Source: JBOFSQ01 sp051651625
Lineage (GTDB): Bacteria > Planctomycetota > Planctomycetia > Pirellulales > Thermoguttaceae
NCBI GenBank assembly: GCA_051651625.1
Contig: JBOFSQ010000079.1
Coordinates: 1-8,726, forward strand
DNA: 8,726 bases
Direction of reading: 5' to 3'
Below are positions 1 through 6,266 of the stretch, one piece after another. Position 1 is the first letter of the stretch. Each line of letters begins with the position of its first letter. The position numbers and the translations under genes were made by a program. The notes beneath the pieces are model-generated. The model ran no database searches. It had not been told where the DNA came from and saw only the letters and a program-made list of their open reading frames with translations.

Positions 1-21
1 GCGGGCGTGCTTCGATTTTAG

Positions 22-40
22 ATTCCCGCCGCGCGGGAAT
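22..40. repeat. Palindromic intergenic repeat, left part cut by window edge
   Basis: ATTCCCGC (22-29) and GCGGGAAT (33-40) form a perfect 8-bp inverted repeat around a 3-base CGC loop, followed by GACAG. Hairpins of the form ATTCCCGC...GCGGGAATGAC are a common dispersed extragenic repeat type in many bacterial genomes. That resemblance is from general knowledge, and copy number here cannot be seen. There is no T-run on either side, so a standard rho-independent terminator is unlikely. Confidence 0.6.
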
Positions 41-135
41 GACAGAAGAGAATGTGAACAGATCATCGTGTGCCCTTTCAAAGAAGTGAGGATGGAGAGA
101 CGGAAACCGCAAACCTCACGATCAAGCACACCCAG

Positions 136-386
136 AAACAAAAACGGGGCGACTTGACCGTGCTGCCACCGTTACCCCTACCAAAGGGCATATACCACAA
201 CATCGACCAAACGCCCCTTTCGGGACGCGGCCACGACATTGTTGGTATAACCTGAAACTTGGTAGTATTTACGGTGGTTCAACAATCGCTTACGCGAAAA
301 CTAATTGTAAGAAACTAAACGAACTCTTCGATAAAAAATCTCCGTGTGATGATTTGAAAAATTGCAAACAAAAATGACAAACGAGG
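136..386 (-). ncRNA. Candidate structured non-coding RNA on the minus strand
   Basis: A minus-strand promoter at 420-393 would start a transcript near 386. Downstream, minus-strand bases 249-240 pair with 202-191 (10 bp, two-base bulge). Inside this, 232-229 pair with 208-205, and 227-222 pair with 217-212 around a GAAA tetraloop (221-218). Three of these pairs (233-204, 231-206, 225-214) are G-U wobbles on the minus strand and would be A-C mismatches on the plus strand, which favours minus-strand RNA. A possible 3' end is the U5-G-U3 tract at 144-136, preceded by CCCC (149-146) that can pair with GGGG (178-175); that stem is weak. More complementary pairs further on (131-126 with 73-68, 119-114 with 91-86) may mean the RNA extends to about 68. 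I do not recognise RNase P, tmRNA, SRP, 6S or a known riboswitch class. Confidence 0.3.
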
Positions 387-392
387 GTGCGC

Positions 393-420
393 ACTATATC
401 GCGGTCTAAACGGGCGTCAA
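393..420 (-). promoter_or_regulatory. Minus-strand sigma-70-type promoter
   Basis: On the minus strand TTGACG (420-415) lies 16 bases before TATAGT (398-393). Each hexamer matches the sigma-70 consensus at five of six positions. It points leftward, away from the HDOD operon, into a region with no good protein gene but with many complementary segments. The expected start is near 386. Confidence 0.5.
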
Positions 421-570
421 TCGGGGGCGAGGAAGTTCTTTGCCGTTGCGTTATCTGGATGTGTGCGAGAATGACGAACTTTGCGTCCAATGGCGATTCG
501 GGCACTCGCTTACGCTTCGTGTTCTGATTCGGACGCTTCCCGTTCCGATTTCCGATTTTGTCCGCACCCC

Positions 571-599
571 TTGGGGCGAGTGTCGGGGCGTGGTATGAT
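571..599 (+). promoter_or_regulatory. Probable promoter of the HDOD-yhaM operon
   Basis: TATGAT (594-599) is a good -10 box, preceded by TGG, the extended -10 form TGn. TTGGGG (571-576) sits 17 bases upstream as a weak -35 box matching three of six consensus positions, which fits an extended -10 promoter. The expected start is near 606, leaving a leader of roughly 38 bases before the ATG at 644. Confidence 0.45.
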
Positions 600-643
600 T
601 CACGGCGCAGTCTCCCCACAATTCTCCACCACGCCCAAAGAAT

Positions 644-1558
644 ATGGCACAGACAATATCTACAGAAGCTCGAGATAGTCTACGAAAACTCCTCGTTTCC
701 GAACAGCTTCCGGCAATGCCAAATAGTGCAATGAACGTGCTCAAGTTGGGGAACGACCCAACGCGCGTCAACCTCGACGACCTCGTTCGTCCGATTGAAG
801 CCGATGCCGGACTTGCCGCGCAAGTGCTGAAGTTTTTCAACTCGTCTTACTTTGGGTTCCAGAGTGAGATTTCGAGCGTGCGGCAAGGGATCGCACTCGT
901 CGGTATTCGTGTGGTGAAAAACTTTGTCCTGTGGAAGGCTGTCTTCAGTTTGATCCCGAAAGTGACCGCACCGCATTTTCGCGTCGCCGATCTTTGGCAA
1001 GACTCGCTCCGCCGTGCAATGTTTTCGCGGTTTATGGCAATGGAAATAAAACTCGGCGACACCGATGTCGCCTTCGCCGGAACGCTCCTTTCCGACATGG
1101 CCGTTCCACTACTCCTCAAACGCATGCCGGACGAATACGGCGCAGTTCTTGAAGAAGTGTTTGCGATGCCCGGCGCACGCCTCTCAACCATCGAGCGAAA
1201 CCGCTTTGGTTGGACTCACGCAGACGCCGCCGCCACGCTCGCCGAGATTTGGAAGTTGCCAGAACAACTCGGCAAAATCGTCGCCAACCACGGCGACACC
1301 GACATCGTGAAACGCGGCCCCGCAAAAGAAATCATCGAACAGCAGATCGCGGTCGTCGCATCGTTTTTGCCGATGACGATTCGTGAAGAGTGGCAAGAAC
1401 ACGAAACGTTCCTCGACCTCTCGACCACACTGGGCGGCGAAAGTTTAGACATCGAAGACATCTTTGCAAAGATCGATAAAGAATATGAACAGTACGCCGC
1501 TATCCTCTCACTCCCAAAACCACATCGAACACTCGTTGACCTCCTCAATGCCTGCTAG
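644..1558 (+). CDS. HDOD-domain protein (probable signalling protein)
   Basis: This is a 304-residue protein with an HDOD domain over about residues 10-210. The start is typical of the family: 'LPAMPNSAMNVLKL', then 'LVRPIEADAGLAAQVLKFFNS' and 'ISSVRQGIALVGIRVVKN'. HDOD domains are degenerate relatives of HD phosphohydrolases that act in regulation and signalling, usually without catalysis. Here the HD position reads Ser150-Asp151 in 'LLSDMA', so metal-dependent hydrolysis is unlikely. About 90 C-terminal residues have no domain I recognise. No output domain such as GGDEF or EAL is fused, and no signal peptide is seen, so it should be cytoplasmic. The ATG at 644 is chosen because it directly precedes the domain, though only a weak AAAG lies upstream. 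It overlaps the next gene by 11 bases, so the two are probably co-transcribed and translationally coupled. Confidence 0.88.
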   Translation: MAQTISTEARDSLRKLLVSEQLPAMPNSAMNVLKLGNDPTRVNLDDLVRPIEADAGLAAQVLKFFNSSYFGFQSEISSVRQGIALVGIRVVKNFVLWKAVFSLIPKVTAPHFRVADLWQDSLRRAMFSRFMAMEIKLGDTDVAFAGTLLSDMAVPLLLKRMPDEYGAVLEEVFAMPGARLSTIERNRFGWTHADAAATLAEIWKLPEQLGKIVANHGDTDIVKRGPAKEIIEQQIAVVASFLPMTIREEWQEHETFLDLSTTLGGESLDIEDIFAKIDKEYEQYAAILSLPKPHRTLVDLLNAC

Positions 1559-2555
1559 TGACCGAACTGCGTCAACGCCACGGACGACAGTGCAGTCGAT
1601 GCGCGAAAATGCCGCCGTCTGCGATGTCTACCGGTTGACCGACAAACAGCTTCGCCCCAACAAAAATGGGACGCTCTATCTCCAGTGTACGTTGAGAGAC
1701 AAAACTGGGGCAATCGGTGCGCGTCTCTGGAACGTCGCCGATGATGTAGCCCGCTCGGTGAACGACGGCGATTACGTCCTCGCCGATGGAACGGTGCAGC
1801 GGTTTCAAGGTTCGCTACAGTTCGTCGCACGAAAACTCAAGACAGTCGATCCATCAACTGTCGATGCGTCGGAGTTTGTTCGCGGCGGAAATATCGACGT
1901 TCCACAACTCCGCGAGCGTTTGCAAAAACTATTGTTGTCGCTTTCGTCACCGGCACTGTTCAATCTTGCCAACAGTTTTCTGCTTGACGAGTCGTTTATG
2001 TCGCGTTTCGTCGCGGCACCTGCTGGCACAAAGATTCATCACGCCTACACCGGTGGACTGCTCGAACACACCGTAACAATGATGGAAGCCGCAACACGGA
2101 TCGCTCCGCTCTATCCGCAGCTCGACGCCGAAATACTGCTGATGGGAACGTTCGTTCACGACATCGGAAAGATCGAAGAACTCCCAACAAACGGCAGCGG
2201 CAACTACACCGATTCAGGACAACTGCTCGGCCACGCCGTTCTCGGAATCGAAATACTAAACCAAATGATCGTCGCAAGCGAAACGCTTGCTGGCGAAACG
2301 TTCGATCCAGAACTCGCCCTGCTACTCAAACACTGCATCGCTTCGCACCACGGAAGTTACGAAAACCAAACGGTCAAACTTCCGATGTTTTCCGAAGCGA
2401 TTGTCATCCACTTCCTCGATTCGATTGACGCAAAACTGGCCGAGTTTCAGCGGCACATTTTCGAAGACCCGCAGGCTGATGGGAAATGGACGCAGTTTGT
2501 TCCGACCATCAGTCGCAAGATTTACAAACGCGCGGCGATTACGCCGCGCGAGTAA
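1548..2555 (+). CDS. YhaM-family 3'-5' exoribonuclease (OB fold plus HD domain)
   Basis: With the ATG at 1548 this protein has 335 residues. An N-terminal OB-fold (about residues 20-100, 'LYLQCTLRDKTGAIGARLWN') is followed by an HD domain. Putative metal-binding residues are visible: His164-His165 and His174 ('HHAYTGGLLEH'), the His204-Asp205 pair in 'FVHDIGK', and His262, His267 and His268 ('HCIASHHG'). This order is that of YhaM/CBF1-type 3'-5' exonucleases, which trim RNA and possibly single-stranded DNA using divalent metal; YhaM itself is about 314 residues. The frame is open from 1464, which would add 28 residues inside the HDOD gene. An ATG at 1599 gives 318 residues, nearer the family length. 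No start has a clear ribosome binding site; 1548 is preferred for its short overlap with the upstream stop. The family is confident, the exact start is not. Confidence 0.85.
   Translation: MPASDRTASTPRTTVQSMRENAAVCDVYRLTDKQLRPNKNGTLYLQCTLRDKTGAIGARLWNVADDVARSVNDGDYVLADGTVQRFQGSLQFVARKLKTVDPSTVDASEFVRGGNIDVPQLRERLQKLLLSLSSPALFNLANSFLLDESFMSRFVAAPAGTKIHHAYTGGLLEHTVTMMEAATRIAPLYPQLDAEILLMGTFVHDIGKIEELPTNGSGNYTDSGQLLGHAVLGIEILNQMIVASETLAGETFDPELALLLKHCIASHHGSYENQTVKLPMFSEAIVIHFLDSIDAKLAEFQRHIFEDPQADGKWTQFVPTISRKIYKRAAITPRE
2529..2550 (+). other. GC-rich hairpin at the 3' end of the YhaM-like gene
   Basis: CGCGCGGCG (2529-2537) and CGCCGCGCG (2542-2550) form a perfect 9-bp stem around an ATTA tetraloop. 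It lies in the last codons, two bases before the TAA at 2553. No T-run follows, so it is not a canonical rho-independent terminator. It could protect the mRNA 3' end, slow ribosomes at the stop, or help termination by another route. Confidence 0.55.
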
Positions 2556-2640
2556 CACGCAGTATGGTTTCGACACTATGGCCGCGTTCCGCAGGTGCAT
2601 GCGTGATGTTCCCGCGTGGCCGTTCAGAATCTCTTACCGA

Positions 2641-2645
2641 AGGAG
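2641..2645 (+). promoter_or_regulatory. Ribosome binding site that fixes the Gly-rich gene start
   Basis: AGGAG lies seven bases before the ATG at 2653. It is one of the clearest Shine-Dalgarno sequences in the window and sets the start well inside a longer open frame that begins at 2287. Confidence 0.75.
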
Positions 2646-2652
2646 AAGTACC

Positions 2653-3582
2653 ATGAGAAGTTTCCGAGTGTTGAGTGTGGTGGCGATTGGGTTTGTGAGT
2701 GTGGCGATGTGTTTGGCGCAGCCACCGGGTGGCCGCGGCGGACCAGGTGGTCCCGGAGGTCCCGGCGGACCGGGTGGCGGCATGATGCGCGGCGGGATGA
2801 TGGGTGGCGGAGGATTTGAACGACTCTTGATGGATGATCAAGTCCGTCAAGACGTAGGTCTCTCCGAAGAGCAAATCCAAAAGCTGACTGCGCTCCGTGA
2901 CGAGATGCGAAACGCACCGCGTCCACAATTCACGCCGCCCGATCCGAATGCTTCGCAGGAAGAGCGAATGAAGTTCATGCAGCAGCGGCGCGAAGAGATG
3001 GAAAAGCGGATGACCGAGCAGCGTGGCAAGGTCGAAGCGATTCTCACTGCCGACCAGCGCAAGAAGGTAGAAGTAATCGCCTTCCAAGCAGTTGGTGGCC
3101 TCAACAGTCCGATGCTACGCACGGAATTGCTTGCACCGCTGAACTTGACCGCCGACCAAAAAGCGAAGATCAAGAAGGTGACGGACGAAGCCGACGCGGC
3201 GCGGATGGAGATGTTCAGTTCTATGGGGCCGCGTCCGGGGCAAGGCGGTGGTACGCCCGAAGAGATGCGTGCCCGTATGGACGAGATGCGAACGAAGATG
3301 GAAGCACTCGGCCAGAAGACTGCCGAACAGATCAAAACAGTTCTTACGCCAGAGCAGAAGGCACTTGGCGAAAAGTTGACTGAAGAAGGGTCGGGGTTGC
3401 GTGACCGGCTTCGTGCGCAGCGTGGCCCCGGTGGTCCCGGCGGACCGGGCGGCCCTGATGGTGGTGAAGGTTATCGTCCGGGTGCAGATTCGTGGCAACC
3501 GGGTCAAGGGACACCAGCGGTCGGCGGTCAGCGTCGCGGCTTCCCACGCGGAAACGACAATCCGCCGCAGCCACAGCAGTAA
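2653..3582 (+). CDS. Secreted Gly/Pro-rich LTxxQ (Spy/CpxP-like) protein
   Basis: This is a 309-residue exported protein. Residues 1-22 form a signal peptide with probable cleavage after 'CLA'; Cys20 is preceded by Met, so a lipobox is unlikely. A glycine/proline tract of GGP repeats (residues 26-43) and a Met/Gly stretch follow. The middle is charged and helical, with four LTxxQ-type motifs: LSEEQ (70-74), LTADQ (131-135), LTADQ (165-169) and LTPEQ (231-235). A second GGP tract covers residues 258-271, and the tail is rich in Gly, Pro and Gln. LTxxQ motifs mark the Spy/CpxP family of periplasmic stress proteins and chaperones, so a periplasmic protective or metal-sensing role is possible but inferred. 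The frame is open upstream to 2287, but that part lies inside the YhaM-like gene and lacks a signal peptide. The pseudopilin gene follows six bases after the stop, suggesting an operon. Confidence 0.82.
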   Translation: MRSFRVLSVVAIGFVSVAMCLAQPPGGRGGPGGPGGPGGPGGGMMRGGMMGGGGFERLLMDDQVRQDVGLSEEQIQKLTALRDEMRNAPRPQFTPPDPNASQEERMKFMQQRREEMEKRMTEQRGKVEAILTADQRKKVEVIAFQAVGGLNSPMLRTELLAPLNLTADQKAKIKKVTDEADAARMEMFSSMGPRPGQGGGTPEEMRARMDEMRTKMEALGQKTAEQIKTVLTPEQKALGEKLTEEGSGLRDRLRAQRGPGGPGGPGGPDGGEGYRPGADSWQPGQGTPAVGGQRRGFPRGNDNPPQPQQ

Positions 3583-3588
3583 GATCGT

Positions 3589-4632
3589 ATGAAACGTGGA
3601 TACACGCTTCTTGAAGTTTTGATTGCGCTTGCTCTTCTGACGGTGGTTCTCACCATCGTCGGGACATCGCTCCAGCAGTATTGGCGGTTTGTCAGTATTG
3701 GTCGGACGACGGTTGTGGAGAGCGAGCTTGCGCGGGCGATTCTTGAACTCATCGCCCGCGATCTTCGCAACGTCTTGATGACGCAGAGCGACGCCGAAAC
3801 CGAAGTCGATACCGCTGCGATCACCGGACTTTCTGACCCCGCCGCAGTCTCGGCGTTAACATCGTCGATTACTGGAACTTCGGCGTCAACCGAGAGTGGC
3901 GACGCGGCAACAATCCCAGAATCGGGTACGATAGTCGGTTCTGCCTCTGGCGTCTACGGAACAACCGAGTGGATACAGATCGACACAACACGTCTCCCTC
4001 GCGGCGAACAAGGGCGTGCAAAGGTTTGGCGTCCATCGGCGTCGCCGCTTACTGATCGCGTTAGTCCGTCGAAGAACGTTCTCTACTATTTGGGACGCGA
4101 TACTGGGACGACATCCGATGCCGCTTCCGAACATGAAATCGTCGATTCGCTTGGACGCCGTATCGGACTGAGCGCGCAAAGCAGCGGTCTCTTTCGTCGT
4201 GCGTTTGATCGTTCGGTTACGGAGCTGATGCTTGAAGACGGGTCGTCCGAGAGTGTTGAGATCGAGGCCGAAGACGAACTGCTTGCATCGGAAGTTGAAG
4301 CGATTGAGTTTCTCTACTTTGATCCCAACGCTGGTCAAGAAGGGACTGCGGGTGACTGGGTCGAAGAGTGGGATATGGACGAACTTGGCGCGCTCCCGAA
4401 GGCGGTCAAAGTGACGCTGTGGATGCGCCGCAAACCGTCCGAAACGCGGAGCGTCTCGACAACCGTTGCCACAACCGCATCCGGCCAGCGTTCCGAAGAC
4501 CTCCTCGTCTTCTCACTCATTGTCGCACTCCCCGTATTCCCCGAATCACCATCAGCGACGACGGAGGAATCGGCGGCGGCGGCGACAACTGGTGCAGCAA
4601 CCGGTTCGACAGTGGGCGCGTCATCGCGTTGA
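3589..4632 (+). CDS. GspJ-like type II secretion pseudopilin
   Basis: This 347-residue protein opens with a type III (prepilin) signal: MKRG followed by YTLLEVLIALALL. Prepilin peptidase should cut after Gly4, and Glu9 is the conserved position-5 glutamate of the mature protein. Residues 5-28 form the single hydrophobic helix. The length and the later 'EVEAIEFLYFDPN...' stretch followed by 'ALPKAVKVTLWM' resemble GspJ/PulJ minor pseudopilins, which sit at the tip of the secretion pseudopilus; the specific GspJ assignment is less sure than the prepilin class. A Ser/Thr/Ala-rich insert occupies about residues 70-110, and the last 30 residues are low-complexity Ala/Thr/Ser. No other type II secretion gene is in the window. 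There is no evident ribosome binding site, and the six-base gap to the upstream stop suggests coupled translation. It converges on the next gene with a 12-base overlap. Confidence 0.8.
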   Translation: MKRGYTLLEVLIALALLTVVLTIVGTSLQQYWRFVSIGRTTVVESELARAILELIARDLRNVLMTQSDAETEVDTAAITGLSDPAAVSALTSSITGTSASTESGDAATIPESGTIVGSASGVYGTTEWIQIDTTRLPRGEQGRAKVWRPSASPLTDRVSPSKNVLYYLGRDTGTTSDAASEHEIVDSLGRRIGLSAQSSGLFRRAFDRSVTELMLEDGSSESVEIEAEDELLASEVEAIEFLYFDPNAGQEGTAGDWVEEWDMDELGALPKAVKVTLWMRRKPSETRSVSTTVATTASGQRSEDLLVFSLIVALPVFPESPSATTEESAAAATTGAATGSTVGASSR

Positions 4633-4646
4633 TGACGCATTTTTTT
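4618..4646 (+). terminator. Rho-independent terminator overlapping two stop codons
   Basis: GCGTCATC (4618-4625) and GATGACGC (4631-4638) form a perfect 8-bp stem with a 5-base loop, followed by A and seven T residues (4640-4646). It would end rightward transcription of the Gly-rich/pseudopilin operon. The stop codons of both convergent genes (4630-4632 plus, 4621-4623 minus) lie within the hairpin. On the minus strand no T-run follows the stem, so it should act in one direction only. Confidence 0.8.
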
Positions 4647-5307
4647 CTGCGCTAATATCGCCAACGATTACAGCGGCGCGGATGAGTTTACGGTACTGTT
4701 TGACGTTCTCGCTCTCTTCCGGCGACGCACTCTCCTGCATCTTGTCGCAGATGCGGTCGAACGCCTGAAGTTGTTCGGCCTTCGTTGGCGGCTCTACGCC
4801 GATGGCGCGGCAGTGTGCGCTTTGCACTTCTTGCCACCACTGCAAACGTTGTACCGTCTCACGAGCAGCGGTGAGCAGTGCCGTCGTCCGTTCACCGGCA
4901 CGTTTTTTTTCGTAGTATGAGTTGCAGTCGCGGAGTAACGTCTGTGCAAGAAGTGTCTCGCTGTTGCGGGTTGTCGTTGCTTCGGGTGACTCGCTGTAAA
5001 AACGTCTCACCGAGTCGCGGACGACCGGCGAAAACTCAAACTTCGGCAAACGTTTTGAAGTCGCCCCGAACTCACGTTCAAAACGGTCTGCGAGTGCGAG
5101 TTGCGTTGCAGGAGTTTCTCTGGTCAAGTCGCGGAGAAGATACCACGATACGAGATCGGTCGTCGTCGCTGCTTGCGGGTCGATTGGTGCGTGCGTGATA
5201 CTGCGATACCATCCGCCAAGCACGAGCAGCGTCACGACAACGAGAACGGCAAACGTGGCAAGTGACCAAAACAGTAAACGTCGCCCATATTTTTTTATGA
5301 ATGTCAT
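4621..5307 (-). CDS. Membrane-anchored protein of unknown function
   Basis: I do not recognise a family for this 228-residue protein. A basic N-terminus (KKYGRR) precedes one strong hydrophobic helix at residues 11-34, which suggests an inner-membrane anchor with the rest outside the cytoplasm. The remainder is hydrophilic and probably mostly helical, with Trp-rich segments such as 'LQWWQEV' and three cysteines; no enzyme motif is visible. The ATG at 5307 is preceded on its strand by a TACAAT -10 box with only six bases between, so the mRNA is probably leaderless. Its end overlaps the pseudopilin gene tail to tail by 12 bases, and its last codons include the A7 tract that forms the T-run of the opposite-strand terminator. 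It could be spurious, but the clean membrane helix, the promoter and continuous coding over 687 bases argue for a real gene. Confidence 0.7.
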   Translation of the reverse strand: MTFIKKYGRRLLFWSLATFAVLVVVTLLVLGGWYRSITHAPIDPQAATTTDLVSWYLLRDLTRETPATQLALADRFEREFGATSKRLPKFEFSPVVRDSVRRFYSESPEATTTRNSETLLAQTLLRDCNSYYEKKRAGERTTALLTAARETVQRLQWWQEVQSAHCRAIGVEPPTKAEQLQAFDRICDKMQESASPEESENVKQYRKLIRAAVIVGDISAEKNASSTR

Positions 5308-5313
5308 TGCGTC

Positions 5314-5341
5314 ATTGTACGCGGAAAACGCCGCATGTGGA
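5314..5341 (-). promoter_or_regulatory. Leftward promoter of the membrane-anchored protein
   Basis: On the minus strand TCCACA (5341-5336, four of six consensus matches) lies 16 bases before TACAAT (5319-5314). Only six bases separate the -10 box from the ATG at 5307. A start six to seven bases downstream falls at 5308-5307, at or one base before the ATG. Confidence 0.5.
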
Positions 5342-5354
5342 AGGAGTGCGCTGC

Positions 5355-5382
5355 TTGACGCTGTAAAGGCGTGCGGTACAAT
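5355..5382 (+). promoter_or_regulatory. Rightward promoter of truA
   Basis: TTGACG (5355-5360) and TACAAT (5377-5382) are separated by 16 bases; each matches the sigma-70 consensus at five of six positions. The ATG of truA is at 5391, eight bases beyond the -10 box, so transcription would begin at or one to three bases before the start codon. No Shine-Dalgarno sequence precedes the ATG. Confidence 0.65.
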
Positions 5383-5390
5383 GCCGCGAT

Positions 5391-6266
5391 ATGTCTATTC
5401 GAGACCGGAGACTGAAGCTTGAAATCGCCTACGACGGCAGCGCGTATCACGGCTGGCAGTATCAAGACGATCTCCCCACAATTCAGAGAACGATTCAAGA
5501 ACGCCTCGCGCGGATTATCGGTCACGATACGAACGTCCTGTCGTGCGGTCGTACCGATGCGGGCGTCCACGCGATCAAGCAAGTCGCCACGTTTTCAACG
5601 TCGTCGCGGCTCGATACAGCGATCATTTTGCGGTCGCTCAACGCGACGTTGCCACGCGACATTCGTATCAACAGCGTACATGACGTGCCGTGGGCGTTTC
5701 ACCCGATTCTCGATGTCGTTGCGAAACGTTACCGTTATCTCATTGATGATGGTCGTCCGTTTTCGCCGCTGCTCCGCAACTACTGCTGGATTCATCACAA
5801 ACCACTCGACGAAAACTTGATGCGCGAAGCCGGACAGATTCTCGTCGGCACACACGACTTTGCAGCGTTTCAAACGCAAGGTTCGCCGCGTGAATCAACC
5901 GTGCGCACCGTCACCGACGTTTCGGTCAAACGGATCGACTCGCTCGGTTTTTGGGGGCGCGTACCAGACTCGGATACAACACAGCACGACTCGCTCATCG
6001 TCATCGAAGTCGAGGCGAACGGTTTCCTTTACAACATGGTTCGTGCGATTGTTGGTACGTTGGCACTGCTCGGAAGCCGCGCCGCGTGCCGCGAATCGAG
6101 CCGCGCACGAACGCTAACTCCAGCGTGGATTTGCGACCTACTGTCACACGGCAACCGTAACCTCGCCGGACAAACCGCTCCCGCACACGGACTCTATATG
6201 TTAGACGTTCGCTTTCGGGAAGCCGTGAACGGCCACGACGCACCAAGGAAGGAACAACCATCGTGA
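5391..6266 (+). CDS. truA: tRNA pseudouridine(38-40) synthase TruA
   Basis: TruA converts uridines 38, 39 and 40 in the tRNA anticodon arm to pseudouridine in the cytoplasm. This 291-residue protein shows the family signature throughout: 'LEIAYDGSAYHGWQ' at residues 10-23, the catalytic Asp56 in 'CGRTDAGVH', 'VAKRYRYLI' and 'HDFAAFQ' in the middle, 'GFLYNMVRAIVGTL' near the C-terminus and 'TAPAHGLYMLDVRF' at the end. Bacterial TruA is commonly about 250-270 residues; the extra length comes mainly from a short stretch around 'GRVPDSDTTQHD' and a 15-residue tail. The ATG at 5391 is the only sensible start ahead of the first conserved block, and it lies directly behind a promoter. The gene overlaps the downstream hydrolase-like gene by four bases (GTGA), which implies a two-gene operon. 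Confidence 0.96.
   Translation: MSIRDRRLKLEIAYDGSAYHGWQYQDDLPTIQRTIQERLARIIGHDTNVLSCGRTDAGVHAIKQVATFSTSSRLDTAIILRSLNATLPRDIRINSVHDVPWAFHPILDVVAKRYRYLIDDGRPFSPLLRNYCWIHHKPLDENLMREAGQILVGTHDFAAFQTQGSPRESTVRTVTDVSVKRIDSLGFWGRVPDSDTTQHDSLIVIEVEANGFLYNMVRAIVGTLALLGSRAACRESSRARTLTPAWICDLLSHGNRNLAGQTAPAHGLYMLDVRFREAVNGHDAPRKEQPS
6245..6253 (+). promoter_or_regulatory. Ribosome binding site supporting a GTG start
   Basis: AAGGAAGGA ends nine bases before the GTG at 6263, inside the last codons of truA. It supports a GTG start overlapping the truA stop, and that start places the signal peptide at the N-terminus as expected. Confidence 0.65.

Larger units (their letters stand above)
1..643. other. Gene-poor leader region upstream of the HDOD operon
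   Basis: No open frame here has convincing coding character. A 61-residue GTG-start frame at 70-255 and minus-strand frames at 290-619 and 451-840 lack ribosome binding sites and resemble no family I know. The stretch holds a hairpin repeat at 22-40, several nested complementary segments at 68-249, an A+T-rich stretch at about 250-400, a strong candidate minus-strand promoter at 393-420, and the candidate plus-strand promoter of the next gene at 571-599. A short tandem of TTCCGAT lies near 545-556, and TCGCTTACGC occurs twice (286-295 and 506-515). I read the region as intergenic DNA that may encode an RNA. Confidence 0.6.

Noticed and set aside
136..178. Firm terminator call for the minus-strand RNA
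   Set aside because: The U-tract is real, but the GGGG/CCCC stem is only four base pairs around a 25-base loop, too weak to list separately.
70..255. 61-residue GTG-start plus-strand frame
   Set aside because: There is no ribosome binding site, no recognisable motif, and the segment is dense in complementary bases that suggest RNA structure.
290..840. Overlapping minus-strand frames of 109 and 129 residues
   Set aside because: The second runs antisense into the HDOD gene; both have low-complexity Arg/Ser/Thr composition typical of shadow frames, and no start signal.
2287..2652. N-terminal extension of the Gly-rich protein frame, giving 431 residues
   Set aside because: It lies inside the YhaM-like gene in another frame, and the clear AGGAG site and signal peptide place the start at 2653.
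2556..2652. Separate promoter for the Gly-rich gene
   Set aside because: CAGAAT (2625-2630) with GTGATG 16 bases upstream is too weak to claim; read-through from the HDOD operon is as likely.
2539..3087. 182-residue minus-strand frame rich in His and Thr
   Set aside because: It is antisense to the GGP-repeat and helical part of the Gly-rich gene; the composition follows from that repeat.
5289..5297. A7 run near the start of the membrane-protein gene as a frameshift site
   Set aside because: The run lies in codons 4-6 (Ile-Lys-Lys) and the zero frame is intact, so no shift is needed; there is no downstream stimulator to support one.
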